Part shown: in pieces, positions 24,370 to 33,680 of the stretch | How the letters are laid out: every line of letters starts with the position of its first letter | How positions within the stretch are numbered: the stretch's first letter is position 1 | Assembly (NCBI RefSeq): GCF_030403745.1 | Contig: NZ_JAQMWP010000011.1 | Location: forward strand, 186,001 to 250,000 | DNA from: Streptomyces sp. S.PB5 | GTDB lineage: Bacteria; Actinomycetota; Actinomycetes; Streptomycetales; Streptomycetaceae | Reading direction: 5' to 3' | DNA length: 64,000 nucleotides | The notes under the pieces: generated by a model | Seen by the model: only the letters and a program-made list of their open reading frames with translations | Databases searched by the model: none | What the model was told of the DNA's origin: nothing | Position numbers and translations under genes: made by a program

Positions 24370-25779
24370 CTACCCCCGGGCGGCCAGCGTCTCGCCCTCG
24401 CGGGCCACCGCGACGATCCGCTCCCGCACCAACTCCATGCAGCGCCGCATGTTCTTGTGCGCGGCGTCCGTGTCCGGCAGCCGGCACGCGAACTGCAGCC
24501 CTTCGTGGACCCGGGTGACCCACGCGCAGACCTGGTCGCCGTAGGACACCCGGATCAGCCCGTACGCCTTCAGCTCCTGCCAGCGTTCGGCGCCGGGGAT
24601 GCCGCGTGAGTCGACGAAGGAGACGATCGAGTACAGGTCGGGGGAGGTCGGCCGGAAGTCGGCGCCCAGGAGGCGCAGGACGCGGGCGATGGGCATCCGG
24701 GAGAGCGTCCGGGTGTCGCGCAGGGCGCTGCGGACCAGGTCCAGGGTGTCATCGAAGTCCGTGGCCCGGCCCACCGGGATCTCGACGGGCGCGCCGCCGA
24801 CGTACCAGCCGACCGAGTCGGCCCATCGGGACTTCACCCGGGTGTGGAACGGCACGACGGTCCGGTACACGTCGAGCCCGCTGATCTCGTGGGCGGCGAG
24901 CGCGACGGCCGCGACGACGCCGACCAGGCTGCCGCCGTAGGGACGGCAGTACGCCTCGAAGGCCGCCGCGCCGGCCGCGTCCACGAGCATCTCCTGGAGG
25001 AACCGCTGCTCGGGCAGCGGCCCTTCGGGGTCGAGGCCGAGGTCGACGGGGAAGTTCGGCAGTCTGCCGTCGCAGCGGGCGATGAACTCCCGCCAGCGGG
25101 AGACGACTTGATGGGTGTCGTCGATGCGGTCGGCGTCCGTGCGCTCGCTCGCGCAGAAGTCGACGTAGCTGGCGACGGGCCGGGGCGCCACGGCCCGCCC
25201 GTCGAGACCGGCCGCGTAGAGCTCGTGGATCTCGGCGACGATGCGGTGGATGGAGTACGCGTCCACGTTGCTGTGGTCGAACGCCATGTACACGCTCGCG
25301 CCGTCGTCCCGGACCACAGCGGCGAAGAGGAAGTTGGGCCAGGTGAGCGCGTCGGCGGCGACATCGAAACGGTCCTGCAGATAGCGGGTCAGCGTCACCG
25401 CGTCCCCGAACTCCCCCACGTCCTCGCGGTGCAGGGCGACGGCGTCCGCGCCGAGGGTGAAGCGCCGCATCTCCTCACCGGCCCACCGGAACCCGCTGCG
25501 CAGCGTCTCGTGCCGCAGCATCCATGCCTCCAACGCGCCCTGGAGCACGTCGAGTTCGACGCGGCCGGGAAGGTCGAAGGCGGTACCGAGCCAGGTCGGC
25601 ACGAACAGGCCGTCCTCCCGCACCGTGCGGGCCGTGCGGATGTGGGACTCCTGGACGTACGCCGGTGGCCGCGCGTCGTCGGGCAGGTCCCGCGCCGCGT
25701 CCACGACCGCCGGATGCAGCGTCCACTCCACCAGCCTTCCGGGCCGGATCTCGCACCGCTGGAGGTCGCTCATGCGCAC
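24370..25779 (-). CDS. free-standing condensation-domain (CAT-like acyltransferase fold) protein
   Basis: A 469-residue protein of the NRPS condensation/PapA/WS-DGAT superfamily. It has the first-lobe ALEAWMLRHETLRSGFRW motif and, at residues 168-174, DHSNVDA in the place of the catalytic HHxxxDG: the second His (169) and the Asp (173) are kept, the first His is Asp and the Gly is Ala. A second-lobe segment, GSLVGVVAAVALAAHEISG, follows. Such proteins join an acyl or peptidyl thioester to an amine or alcohol, yet no carrier protein or NRPS gene is adjacent here. The GTG at 25779 lies six bases after GGAG; an ATG six bases downstream is an alternative. Confidence 0.8.
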   Translation of the reverse strand: MRMSDLQRCEIRPGRLVEWTLHPAVVDAARDLPDDARPPAYVQESHIRTARTVREDGLFVPTWLGTAFDLPGRVELDVLQGALEAWMLRHETLRSGFRWAGEEMRRFTLGADAVALHREDVGEFGDAVTLTRYLQDRFDVAADALTWPNFLFAAVVRDDGASVYMAFDHSNVDAYSIHRIVAEIHELYAAGLDGRAVAPRPVASYVDFCASERTDADRIDDTHQVVSRWREFIARCDGRLPNFPVDLGLDPEGPLPEQRFLQEMLVDAAGAAAFEAYCRPYGGSLVGVVAAVALAAHEISGLDVYRTVVPFHTRVKSRWADSVGWYVGGAPVEIPVGRATDFDDTLDLVRSALRDTRTLSRMPIARVLRLLGADFRPTSPDLYSIVSFVDSRGIPGAERWQELKAYGLIRVSYGDQVCAWVTRVHEGLQFACRLPDTDAAHKNMRRCMELVRERIVAVAREGETLAARG

Positions 25780-25978
25780 AGGGCTCTCCGATCATCGCTC
25801 ACACGCGTGCAGTGATCAACGATCGGGCGCTCCGGAGGCAACGCGACCGGAAGATCCCCGTCCGGTACCCGGGCCGCTACGGGGATGGCGTCCACGGCCG
25901 ACCGGCGGCGAGGATGCTCCCCCGCGCGGCGCTTCCCGCCGTACGGCGTCGGCGCACCGAGGACCGGAGGGCCTCCCG

Positions 25979-26887
25979 ATGGGATCACACGCAGCACCGA
26001 ACGGCCGTAAGCGCGCTCTGCTGGTGTCCATGGGGCTGGTGTTCCTCGCCGCCCTCCTCGGCATCCCCCGCGCCGACGGCGCACCGGACGCGCCGGGCGA
26101 CGCCTGCGGCACCACGGGCACCGCGCTGCCCCGGGGTGACTGCGGTCCGTTCTGGCAGGTCCTCGCGGAGCACTTCAACGGCGACCGGGTGCCGCTCGGC
26201 GGCTTCAGCGACTGCGATCAGCATGTCGACACGTCCGCCGCGTACTGCGGCGGCCTGCGCGGGAAGTACCGCGACAACTGGTGGGCGTATCCGACCGGTT
26301 GGCGTGACACGGCCAACGACCGGGGCCGGAGCGTCGTGGGTGTCTACCACCCGGAGGACACCGTGAGCGTGGGGCCCGCGGCGAACGGCGACGGCAGGAT
26401 GTTCATCCGTATGTGGCGGCCCGCCGACGGAGGTCCCGTGCACGCTGCGGCGGTGGTGCCGCGTGCCGTCATGCAGATGAAGTACGGCAAGTACAGCGCC
26501 CGTATCAAGGTGACCAAGGTCGCTCCCGGCTACAAGTCGGCCTGGCTGCACTACGGCGGGGGCTGCGAGATGGACCACCCCGAGGGCAACTGGTCGGGCG
26601 ACCTCACCGCCTTCCACCACCCGTGCGGCGGGGGCGAGCAGGGCTGGTTCCCGGGCAGCGACGACTGGACCGAGTGGCACACCGTCTCGACGGAGTGGAC
26701 GCCCGGCCATGTGCGGTTCTTCGTGGACGGCCGCCAGATCGGGCACGACACCCGCAAGGTGCCGGACCGGCCCCTGTCCTGGGTGCTCCAGAACGAGAGC
26801 TCCCTGGAAGGCCCGGGCGCCGCTCCGGGCAGCAGTGCCCAGCTCGACATCACCTGGGTCGCGGCATACGCGTACGACTGGAAGTAG
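25979..26887 (+). CDS. secreted GH16-like glycoside hydrolase
   Basis: A 302-residue exported protein with a signal peptide (RALLVSMGLVFLAALLGIP) and a concanavalin-like jelly-roll domain. The GH16 catalytic motif ExDxxE is present as E197-M-D199-H-P-E202 in GGGCEMDHPEG, and the later WTEWHTVSTEWTPGHVRFFVDG segment is the standard GH16 strand with the substrate-binding Trp residues. It should cleave beta-1,3 or related glucans or galactans outside the cell. Cysteines near 43, 55, 79, 90, 196 could form disulfides. The ATG at 25979 follows GGAGGG. Confidence 0.82.
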   Translation: MGSHAAPNGRKRALLVSMGLVFLAALLGIPRADGAPDAPGDACGTTGTALPRGDCGPFWQVLAEHFNGDRVPLGGFSDCDQHVDTSAAYCGGLRGKYRDNWWAYPTGWRDTANDRGRSVVGVYHPEDTVSVGPAANGDGRMFIRMWRPADGGPVHAAAVVPRAVMQMKYGKYSARIKVTKVAPGYKSAWLHYGGGCEMDHPEGNWSGDLTAFHHPCGGGEQGWFPGSDDWTEWHTVSTEWTPGHVRFFVDGRQIGHDTRKVPDRPLSWVLQNESSLEGPGAAPGSSAQLDITWVAAYAYDWK

Positions 26888-26952
26888 TCCTCGCGGATGC
26901 CCGTCCTTGCTGACCGCCTTCACCTGAAGGAGGGCGTACAGGACGTGAAAGA

Positions 26953-26979
26953 GGGCGGCGGGCCGGGAGCCCGCCGCCC
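26953..26979. terminator. strong stem-loop terminator between convergent genes
   Basis: GGGCGGCGGGC (26953-26963) pairs perfectly with GCCCGCCGCCC (26969-26979) around a CGGGA loop. It sits between the convergent GH16-like and MMPL genes and can serve both. No U-run is present. Confidence 0.75.
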
Positions 26980-26999
26980 CTGCTCTCGGTGGATCGGGA

Positions 27000-29252
27000 T
27001 CAGCGGATCAGTTCGTGCTCACGCCGCGAGCCGAAGCGGGACGAGGACGCGGACGGGGTGCGGCTGAGCTTCTCGCCCTCGACGTCCAGGTTCGGCAGCA
27101 GCTTGTCGAGCCACTTCGGCAGCCACCAGGCCTTGGTGCCCAGCAGGGCGAACAGGGCCGGGACGATGGCCATGCGGACCACGAAGGCGTCGAAGAGCAC
27201 GGCGGAGGCGAGGGCGAAGCCCATCATCTGGATGAGGTCGTTGTCCTCCACGATGAAGCCGGAGAACACGCTGATCATGATGAGGGCCGCCGCCGTGACC
27301 ACCCGGCCGCCGTAGCGGAAGCCGGTGACGACCGCCTCGCCGGGGGTGGCGCCGTGGACGTACGCCTCACGCATCCGGCTGACCAGGAACACCTCGTAGT
27401 CCATGGCCAGTCCGAAGACCACGCCGATCATGATGATGGGCATGGTGCTGATGACGGGGCCGGGCTGTTCGACGCCGAAGACGTTCGCGAGGTGGCCCTG
27501 CTGGAAGACCGCGACGACCGCGCCCAGGGCCGCGCCGACCGAGAGCAGGAAGCCCAGGGCCGCCTTGAACGGAACCAGCAGCGAGCGGAAGGCCACCATC
27601 AGGAGCAGGAAGGCGAGACCCACGACCAGGCCCAGGTAGGGCAGCAGGGCCTTGTCCAGGGTGTGGGAGAAGTCGATGAACAGGGCCGTCTGACCGGTGA
27701 TCAGGATCTCGGCGCCGGTGTCGGCCTCCAGGCTGCCGGAGAGGTCGCGCAGCTCGCGCACCAGGTTCTCGGTGGCGGTCTCGCTCGGGCCGGTGGTCGG
27801 GACGACGTTGAAGATCGCGGTGTCACCGGCCTCGTTGGCGGCCGGCGCGGCCACGGACGCCACACCGTCCTGCTCGGCGAACTTCTCGCCGACGCTCTTG
27901 GCGACGCCGGCCGCCTTGTCGGCCTCGACGGTGACCATCAGCGGGCCGTTGAAGCCGTCGCCGAAGGAGTCCGACAGCATGTCGTAGGCCTTGCGCTGGG
28001 TGGTGTCCGGGGCCATCGTGCCCTCGCCCGGCAGGCCGAGCTCCAGGTCGGCCGCGGGCAGGGCCAGGGCACCGAGGCCGACGACGCCGACCAGCAGGAC
28101 GGCGACCGGGTGGCGCAGGACGTAACCGGCCCAGCGGGCACCGAGGTTGGGCTTGGCCGCGGCCTGCTTGGCGGCGCGCTTGGCCGCCTTGCGCTGCTGA
28201 CGGGCCGACAGCGGCTTGCCCCGGAAGGCGGCGCGGTCGCGGCGGCGCAGCACACGGACGGGGGCGAAACCGAGGAGGGCGGGGACCAGGGTGATGGCGA
28301 TGAGGACGGCCACGGCGACGGTGCCTGCGGCGGCCAGGCCCATCTTGGTCAGCACGGGGATGTTCACGACGCTCAGACCGGCGAGCGCGACGATGACGGT
28401 GAGTCCGGCGAAGACCACGGCGGAACCGGCGGTGCCGACCGCGCGGCCGGCGGCCTCCTGGCGTTCGTGGCCCTCCAGCAGTTCGGAGCGGTAGCGGGAG
28501 ACGATGAAGAGCGCGTAGTCGATGCCGACGGCGAGGCCGAGCATCATGGCGAGCGTCGAGGTGGTCGAGGACAGACCGAGGGTGCTGCCCAGCGCGGTGA
28601 TGGCGCTGATGCCGGTACCGACGCCGATGAGGGCGGTCAGCAGCGGCATGCCCGCGGCGATCAGGGAGCCGAAGGTCACCAGCAGGACGAGCGCGGAGAT
28701 CAGGATGCCGATCTGCTCGCCGGTGCCGCTCATCTCGGCGTCGACCTTGACGGCGTCGCCGCCGGCCTCCACGGTCAGGCCCGCGTCACGGCCGGACCCG
28801 AGCACCTTGTCCAGCGCGTCGTGCTGCTTGTCGGTGAGTTCGGTGGCCGTCACCTTGTAGGTGGCCACGGCGTAGGCGGTGGTGCCGTTCTTGCTCACCG
28901 CGTTGCTCGTGAACGGGTCGGTGACCTTGGAGACCTGCGGGTCCTTGCCGAGAGCGGCGACGAGGTCGGCGACGGCCGCCTTGTTCTCCGGCGAGGTGAT
29001 CCGCTCGCCCGCGGGAGCGCGGACGACGACCCGGGCGCTGGCTCCTTCGGCGCCGGCGGCCGGGAACTTCTCCTCCAGCAGATCGAAGGCCTTCTGGGAC
29101 TCGGTGCCCGGCATGGAGAAGGTGTCGGCGGGGGGTGCGGGGGCGGCGGAGGCTGCGAATCCTGTTCCGAAGAGGACGAGCAGCCACAGCAGCACTGTCA
29201 GGCCGCGCCGCCGAAATGCGAAGCGGCCCAGCCTGTGGAGGAACGTTGCCAT
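27000..29252 (-). CDS. MMPL-family RND-type transporter
   Basis: A 750-residue inner-membrane transporter of the MMPL/RND family with two repeats, each one TM helix, an extracellular domain, then a five-helix bundle. Landmarks are LAVGIDYALFIVSRYR in the first bundle and FGLAMDYEVFLVSRMREAY in the second; both hold the proton-relay Asp-Tyr pair. A basic linker (about residues 370-400, KAAKRAAKQAAAK) separates the halves. Family members export lipids, pigments or antibiotics. The ATG at 29252 follows GGGAG. A perfect palindrome 50-75 bp upstream indicates TetR-type control, but no TetR gene is nearby. Confidence 0.93.
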   Translation of the reverse strand: MATFLHRLGRFAFRRRGLTVLLWLLVLFGTGFAASAAPAPPADTFSMPGTESQKAFDLLEEKFPAAGAEGASARVVVRAPAGERITSPENKAAVADLVAALGKDPQVSKVTDPFTSNAVSKNGTTAYAVATYKVTATELTDKQHDALDKVLGSGRDAGLTVEAGGDAVKVDAEMSGTGEQIGILISALVLLVTFGSLIAAGMPLLTALIGVGTGISAITALGSTLGLSSTTSTLAMMLGLAVGIDYALFIVSRYRSELLEGHERQEAAGRAVGTAGSAVVFAGLTVIVALAGLSVVNIPVLTKMGLAAAGTVAVAVLIAITLVPALLGFAPVRVLRRRDRAAFRGKPLSARQQRKAAKRAAKQAAAKPNLGARWAGYVLRHPVAVLLVGVVGLGALALPAADLELGLPGEGTMAPDTTQRKAYDMLSDSFGDGFNGPLMVTVEADKAAGVAKSVGEKFAEQDGVASVAAPAANEAGDTAIFNVVPTTGPSETATENLVRELRDLSGSLEADTGAEILITGQTALFIDFSHTLDKALLPYLGLVVGLAFLLLMVAFRSLLVPFKAALGFLLSVGAALGAVVAVFQQGHLANVFGVEQPGPVISTMPIIMIGVVFGLAMDYEVFLVSRMREAYVHGATPGEAVVTGFRYGGRVVTAAALIMISVFSGFIVEDNDLIQMMGFALASAVLFDAFVVRMAIVPALFALLGTKAWWLPKWLDKLLPNLDVEGEKLSRTPSASSSRFGSRREHELIR

Positions 29253-29301
29253 GGTGGGGGACTCCCGTCGGGATCGAATGGCACCAGGACCCGGGGAGAT
29301 T

Positions 29302-29325
29302 AACAAACCGCACGCGCGGTTTGTT
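29302..29325. promoter_or_regulatory. perfect TetR-type operator upstream of the MMPL gene
   Basis: AACAAACCGC (29302-29311) and GCGGTTTGTT (29316-29325) are perfect 10 bp inverted arms around ACGC. The AAACCGC half-site is typical of TetR-family operators. It lies 50 bp upstream of the MMPL start, where the promoter should be. The TetR gene itself must lie elsewhere. Confidence 0.65.
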
Positions 29326-29498
29326 GGCAGGGGGACGCTTCTCCGCCACTCGCCTCGGCAACCTCCCGAGACAGCGCAGAACCAGGCGCAACACCACCGG
29401 GCCGCCGGCAACCGGCACGTGGGAAGGCTCCCCCGGCGGACTCGAACCTGGGTCGAATCGTGATCGACTCCAGGTCGACCCGAACGGTCCCCTCCCCC

Positions 29499-30635
29499 TC
29501 AGACCGCGTTCGAGAACGGCGTGAACCACGCACCGAACGCCACCGGCTCACCGCCGGGCGCCGCACCGGGAGGAACCTCGTCGACCCCGTCCGTGGAGTC
29601 GTCGTAGAGCCACTCGTGGCCCATGTCCTCGTACACATGGGCGGCGAATGCGTCGAGGGCGGCCGAGACGTCGTCGTCCAGCAGCCCGTACGACTCCAGG
29701 CATGCGGTCGCCCGGCTCAGGAGGAATCTCAGGGCGAGTTCCTCGGCGACACAGCTGAGGCGCTCGAAGCCGCCGTCGGTGAAGCGGGTGGTCATGGCGA
29801 CGACCGTCACCAGGAAGCGGCGGGCGAAGCGGGCGTCGTAGCGGAGCGCGTAACGGTCGGGAAGGCGCTCCAAGTGCCACAGGGGGCCTTCGCATTCCGC
29901 GACCACGGTGTCTTCCTGGGCCAGGACCTGTACGTCCTCGAACAGTTCGTCCACGAGGAGTTCGGCGGCGTGGACGAGGGCACCGGCGGCGAGTCTGGCG
30001 GCTTGCGGGGGTACGGCGGCGGCCTCACGGCCCGTGCCACCGGTCCCTCTGTCCCCGCCCCTGTCCCCGTCGCCGTCCTCGTCCTCGTCCTCGTCCTCGG
30101 ACACTCCGAACTCGGCCGGGGAGAAGGAGCGCAGTTCGTCCGCCAGCTCCAGCATCCGGCTGCGCACCACCGCGGCCTGCGCCTCGGCGTGCCGCCCGTC
30201 ATCCGTGCCCCCGGCCGTCGGACTCTCCGCGTGCCGGGCCTTCCGGGCGGCGGGGTCGTCGGGCGGGGCGTCCGGCCCCTCCGCCGCGTCGAGGCTCACC
30301 TTGGCCAGATCCTGATGCAGCTCGACTTCGCACCGCTCGATCGTCCAGTCGGCCAACAGCTCGGAACGTTCCAGCACTTCGTCGACCAGCATCCGCACCG
30401 AGTCCTCCGCGGACTCCAGCGCCGGAGCGGCGACGACGACCTTCAGATGGGCGCCGTCGGGGTGGACGGCCACGATCGTGTCCAGAAGATCGACTTTCAC
30501 GCCGTCGGGCCCCTCGATCGCCCGGACGGTGTCGAACCCGTCCTCGATGAGCGCCACGGCTCCGGCGCGCTGGAGCGGGTCCATCTCCGGGGTGTCCTCC
30601 GGGATGCGGGTGTCCACGGTCACTACGTACGTCAC
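29499..30635 (-). CDS. hypothetical protein with acidic low-complexity linker
   Basis: A 378-residue soluble protein I do not recognise. The N-terminal 130 residues look like a small alpha/beta domain (TYVVTVDTRIPEDTPEM, then VKVDLLDTIVAVHPDGAHLKVVV). A linker of about 50 residues is rich in Asp, Glu and Gly, and is encoded in part by four copies of a GTCCTC hexamer (30075-30098, plus-strand reading). The C-terminal half is helical (AAELLVDELFEDVQVLAQED, ALRFLLSRATACLESYGLLDD). No signal peptide or membrane helix. The ATG at 30635 begins the natural beta strand. Confidence 0.6.
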   Translation of the reverse strand: MTYVVTVDTRIPEDTPEMDPLQRAGAVALIEDGFDTVRAIEGPDGVKVDLLDTIVAVHPDGAHLKVVVAAPALESAEDSVRMLVDEVLERSELLADWTIERCEVELHQDLAKVSLDAAEGPDAPPDDPAARKARHAESPTAGGTDDGRHAEAQAAVVRSRMLELADELRSFSPAEFGVSEDEDEDEDGDGDRGGDRGTGGTGREAAAVPPQAARLAAGALVHAAELLVDELFEDVQVLAQEDTVVAECEGPLWHLERLPDRYALRYDARFARRFLVTVVAMTTRFTDGGFERLSCVAEELALRFLLSRATACLESYGLLDDDVSAALDAFAAHVYEDMGHEWLYDDSTDGVDEVPPGAAPGGEPVAFGAWFTPFSNAV

Positions 30636-30718
30636 ATGTCAGAGCCTCGCAGGTGGACGGCGGTTCGCGCGTACGAATACGCGTGTCCGACGATCAGTGA
30701 TCTCCCGGCGTGGGGACA

Positions 30719-31324
30719 TCACGTCACCTGCGCCGACTCCTGAGCCCTGACGGGTGCGGCCGACCTGGCGGCCTGCTCGATCCTCGCGCAGTAGGCCGCG
30801 CGGGCCTGCTCGTCGATCGGCTGCTCGTGCTCGGGGCGCATGCCGGTCCGGCCGTCGAGGCCCTCGCGCAGGATGTCGGCGTGTCCGGCATGCCGGATGG
30901 TCTCGCCGAGGACATGGACCATGACGGCGAACAGGTTCGTGTCGGTGTGCGGCTCCGGCCACCACGGCACATGGCCGGGCGCGTCGAGGGGAAGCGCGTC
31001 GATCGTCGCGTCCGAGTGTTCCCAGGTGCGCCGGTAGAACCCGGTGATCTGGTCGCGGGTCTCGTCCTCGGACGCCCACAGGTCACCGCCGTCGTGGTCC
31101 TGCCATCGGGGCAGTGGTTCCGGGGAAGGGCGGTCGAAGACCTCGCCGAAGTACCTGGCCTCCACGGTGGCCACGTGTTTGACCAGGCCGAGGAGATTGG
31201 TCCCGGTCGCCGTCAGAGGTCGGCGGGCGTCGTATTCGGACAACCCGTCGAGTTTCCAGAGCAGCGCCCTGCGGTCCCGGCGCAGTCTCCCGTGCAGGTT
31301 GTCCTTGGCGAAGTCATCGATCAT
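30719..31324 (-). CDS. DinB-family (DUF664) protein
   Basis: A 201-residue four-helix-bundle protein of the DinB/YfiT superfamily. The three metal-binding histidines are visible in order: LVKHVATVEARYFG, then MVHVLGETIRHAGHADILRE with two. Members are putative metal-dependent transferases, several using mycothiol or bacillithiol. Function here is unknown. I chose ATG 31324, giving MIDDFAKDNLHGRL; an ATG 18 bases upstream is possible. It is divergent from the streptogrisin-like gene. Confidence 0.87.
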   Translation of the reverse strand: MIDDFAKDNLHGRLRRDRRALLWKLDGLSEYDARRPLTATGTNLLGLVKHVATVEARYFGEVFDRPSPEPLPRWQDHDGGDLWASEDETRDQITGFYRRTWEHSDATIDALPLDAPGHVPWWPEPHTDTNLFAVMVHVLGETIRHAGHADILREGLDGRTGMRPEHEQPIDEQARAAYCARIEQAARSAAPVRAQESAQVT

Positions 31325-31593
31325 GCGGCATGACCCTGCCATGCCCGGCGCGTGGTCTCAAGATCAGGCGGATCTGGCCCCGTCCCCTTCGGCCGATGCC
31401 CGCCTACCCCCACCGGACGCGACCCGCCACACTGAGGCATTGGCCGCCTCGACCCGGCGGCGCCGGCCATGTTTGCGCCGCGTCCCGCTGCCGCCGTGCC
31501 CCTGCACCCGCTCACAGGGACGGCGGGGCACTGACTCGGCCTCGACCAGCGCACACCGCACGGAACCGGCCCATCGTCCTCGGGGAGACCTCG

Positions 31594-32478
31594 GTGATCA
31601 GCACTAGCCGTACCGCCATCAGACGTTCACGGGCGATCGCCTCGTCGCTGAGCCTGCTGGTCGTGACCGCGCTCGCGGTGTCCGACGCGGGCGCGGCAGG
31701 GGCGGCACCGTCCGCCGCCTCGGTGTCCGGCGCGGCCTCGGCCGTCGGGGCCCTCGGGATCGCCGGGACCAGCTGGACCGTGGACGAGCGCACCGGGAGA
31801 CTGCGGGTCCTCGCCGACTCCACGGTCACGGACGCCGAGGCGGCACAACTGCGCCGGGCCGCCGGGCAGTTCGCAGGTGCTGCGGTCGTCGAGCGGGTCG
31901 AGGGCCGGCTGCGCACCCTCCTGTCCGGCGGCGACGCCGTCTACGCGTCCGGTTGGCGCTGCTCGGCCGGGGTCAATGTGCAGAGCGGCTCCACGTACTA
32001 CTTCATCACCGCCGGCCATTGCACCGAGGGCGCGTCGACCTGGTACACGAGCTCCGCGCGGTCCACGACGATCGGCCCCACGGCCGCCACCAGCTTCCCC
32101 GGCAACGACTTCGGGCTCGTCCGGTACGCCAACTCGGCCGTACCGCACCCCGGGACCATCGGATCCGTCGAGATCACCGGGGCCACGACCGCGTACATCG
32201 GCCAGAGCGTCTGCCGCCGGGGATCGACCACGGGTGTGCGGTGCGGCCGGGTCACCGGGCTCAACGCGACCGTCAACTACGGGGGCGGAGAGGTCGTCTC
32301 GGGGTTGATCCAGACCAACATCTGCGCGGAGCCCGGCGACAGCGGCGGCCCGCTCCATGCCGGCGACAAGGTCATCGGCATCCTCTCCGGCGGTTCCGGG
32401 GACTGCACCGTGGGAGGCACCACGTACTACCAGCCGATACAGGAGGCGCTGAGCACCTACGGGGTGACCGTCTACTGA
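31594..32478 (+). CDS. secreted S1 peptidase, streptogrisin/alpha-lytic protease type
   Basis: A 294-residue exported chymotrypsin-fold protease. A signal peptide (SLSLLVVTALAVSDAGAAGA) is followed by a short pro-region to about residue 115. The mature domain has His142 in ITAGHC, Asp172 in GNDFGLVRY and Ser250 in EPGDSGGPL; GDSGGP with cysteines at about 123/143, 207/217 and 244/271 fits streptogrisins. Pro-region is shorter than in streptogrisins A-C, so it may be a streptogrisin-D-like or separate branch. The GTG start at 31594 follows GGGGAG. Confidence 0.93.
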   Translation: MISTSRTAIRRSRAIASSLSLLVVTALAVSDAGAAGAAPSAASVSGAASAVGALGIAGTSWTVDERTGRLRVLADSTVTDAEAAQLRRAAGQFAGAAVVERVEGRLRTLLSGGDAVYASGWRCSAGVNVQSGSTYYFITAGHCTEGASTWYTSSARSTTIGPTAATSFPGNDFGLVRYANSAVPHPGTIGSVEITGATTAYIGQSVCRRGSTTGVRCGRVTGLNATVNYGGGEVVSGLIQTNICAEPGDSGGPLHAGDKVIGILSGGSGDCTVGGTTYYQPIQEALSTYGVTVY

Positions 32479-32730
32479 CAGGGTCGCGCGCCCCTGCGCT
32501 CATCGGTTACGGAAATGCCTCCTTCGGCGTATTGAACAACCCGACCGCTAGGCACGTGACTTAGAACATGCACTACGGTCAACGCGTCGCGTGACAGAGA
32601 GCGACAACGTACGGAGGTTGCGCCAGAAAGGTACGAAGTCCGAAACAGACGTCGACGCGAGGTCACACGGCACACATGCTGGTCTCGGGTCCCGCTCCGG
32701 ACATCGGCCTCTGGCAACGGGAGGTACCAC

Positions 32731-33657
32731 GTGTTCAGGATGGTCGAGGCGGCTGGCTGCTCCGGCAGAAAGATTGCCTGCGAGACATGGGGGGATCCGG
32801 ACGGGTACCCGGTCTTCCTGCTGCACGGAACTCCGGGCAGCCGGCTCGGGCCGAGGCCGCTGCCCTCCTTCCTGCACCGGCTCGGCATCCATCTGATCGC
32901 CTACGACCGCCCGGGCTACGGGGACTCCGGGCGCCTTGCCGGACGCACCGTCAAGGACGTGGTCGCGGACGTCGAGGCCGTCGCGACCGGGCTGGGTCTC
33001 GAAGGACGCTATTCCGTGGTGGGCCGCTCAGGAGGCGGCCCGCACGCCTTGGCCTGCGCCGCCCTGAATCCAAAGCGGGTCGCCAGCGCGGCCGCCCTGG
33101 TGAGCCTGGCGCCGTCGAACGCCGAGGGACTGGACTGGTACGCGGGGATGGCCGAGTCGAACGTACTCGCGTACAGCCGGGCGACCCTGGCGCTCCGGGG
33201 CGAGGATCCCGGGCATCTCACCGAGCTCAAGGAACTCACGGACAGCCTCGCCAGAAGCGCCGACGCCGTGAAGCAGCAGCCGGGGTCCCTGCTGAGCAAT
33301 CTCGACCCCGAACTCCCGGCGGCGGACCGCGAGGTCGTCGAGGACGCGGGCATGCGCGGCCTGCTGCTGGAGAACTACCTCCAGGGCGTGGGCGAATCCT
33401 GGGAGGGCTGGCTGGACGACGTCCTCGCCCTGTGCAGTCCCTGGGGATTTGATCCGGCCACCATCAAGGACGTCCCCGTGCTGCTGTGGCACGGGGAGCA
33501 CGACACCTTCTGTCCGGTGGGCCACTTCCGATGGCTCGCCGAACGCATCCCCTCCGCAACCGCCGTACTGCAGCCCAGCGCGGCCCACTTCGCCGCCCTG
33601 TCCGCCCTCCCCGAGATCCTGGCCTGGGTCCGGGACCGCGCACTCGGCCGGAGCTGA
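32731..33657 (+). CDS. alpha/beta hydrolase fold protein
   Basis: A 308-residue cytosolic hydrolase. The oxyanion loop is FLLHGTPGSRLG, the nucleophile elbow VGRSGGGPHALA carries the catalytic Ser, and HGEHDTFCP with the later SAAHFA holds the acid and His. This pattern is common to esterases, epoxide hydrolases and haloalkane-type enzymes and does not define a substrate. The GTG at 32731 is six bases after ACGGGAGG. The 250 bp upstream is non-coding; a short GTG frame there (from 32591) has no support. Convergent with the large FxsT gene. Confidence 0.85.
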   Translation: MFRMVEAAGCSGRKIACETWGDPDGYPVFLLHGTPGSRLGPRPLPSFLHRLGIHLIAYDRPGYGDSGRLAGRTVKDVVADVEAVATGLGLEGRYSVVGRSGGGPHALACAALNPKRVASAAALVSLAPSNAEGLDWYAGMAESNVLAYSRATLALRGEDPGHLTELKELTDSLARSADAVKQQPGSLLSNLDPELPAADREVVEDAGMRGLLLENYLQGVGESWEGWLDDVLALCSPWGFDPATIKDVPVLLWHGEHDTFCPVGHFRWLAERIPSATAVLQPSAAHFAALSALPEILAWVRDRALGRS

Positions 33658-33680
33658 GGGCGCGCCGGCACCCCGAGACC

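Noticed and set aside
30075..30098. Four GTCCTC hexamers considered as a regulatory repeat
   Set aside because: They lie inside the hypothetical gene and simply encode its acidic linker.
32591..32730. Short GTG frame (MTESDNVRRLRQKG) ahead of the alpha/beta hydrolase
   Set aside because: The start of the peptide looks plausible but it has no clear RBS, runs into the hydrolase gene in another frame and loses coding bias quickly.
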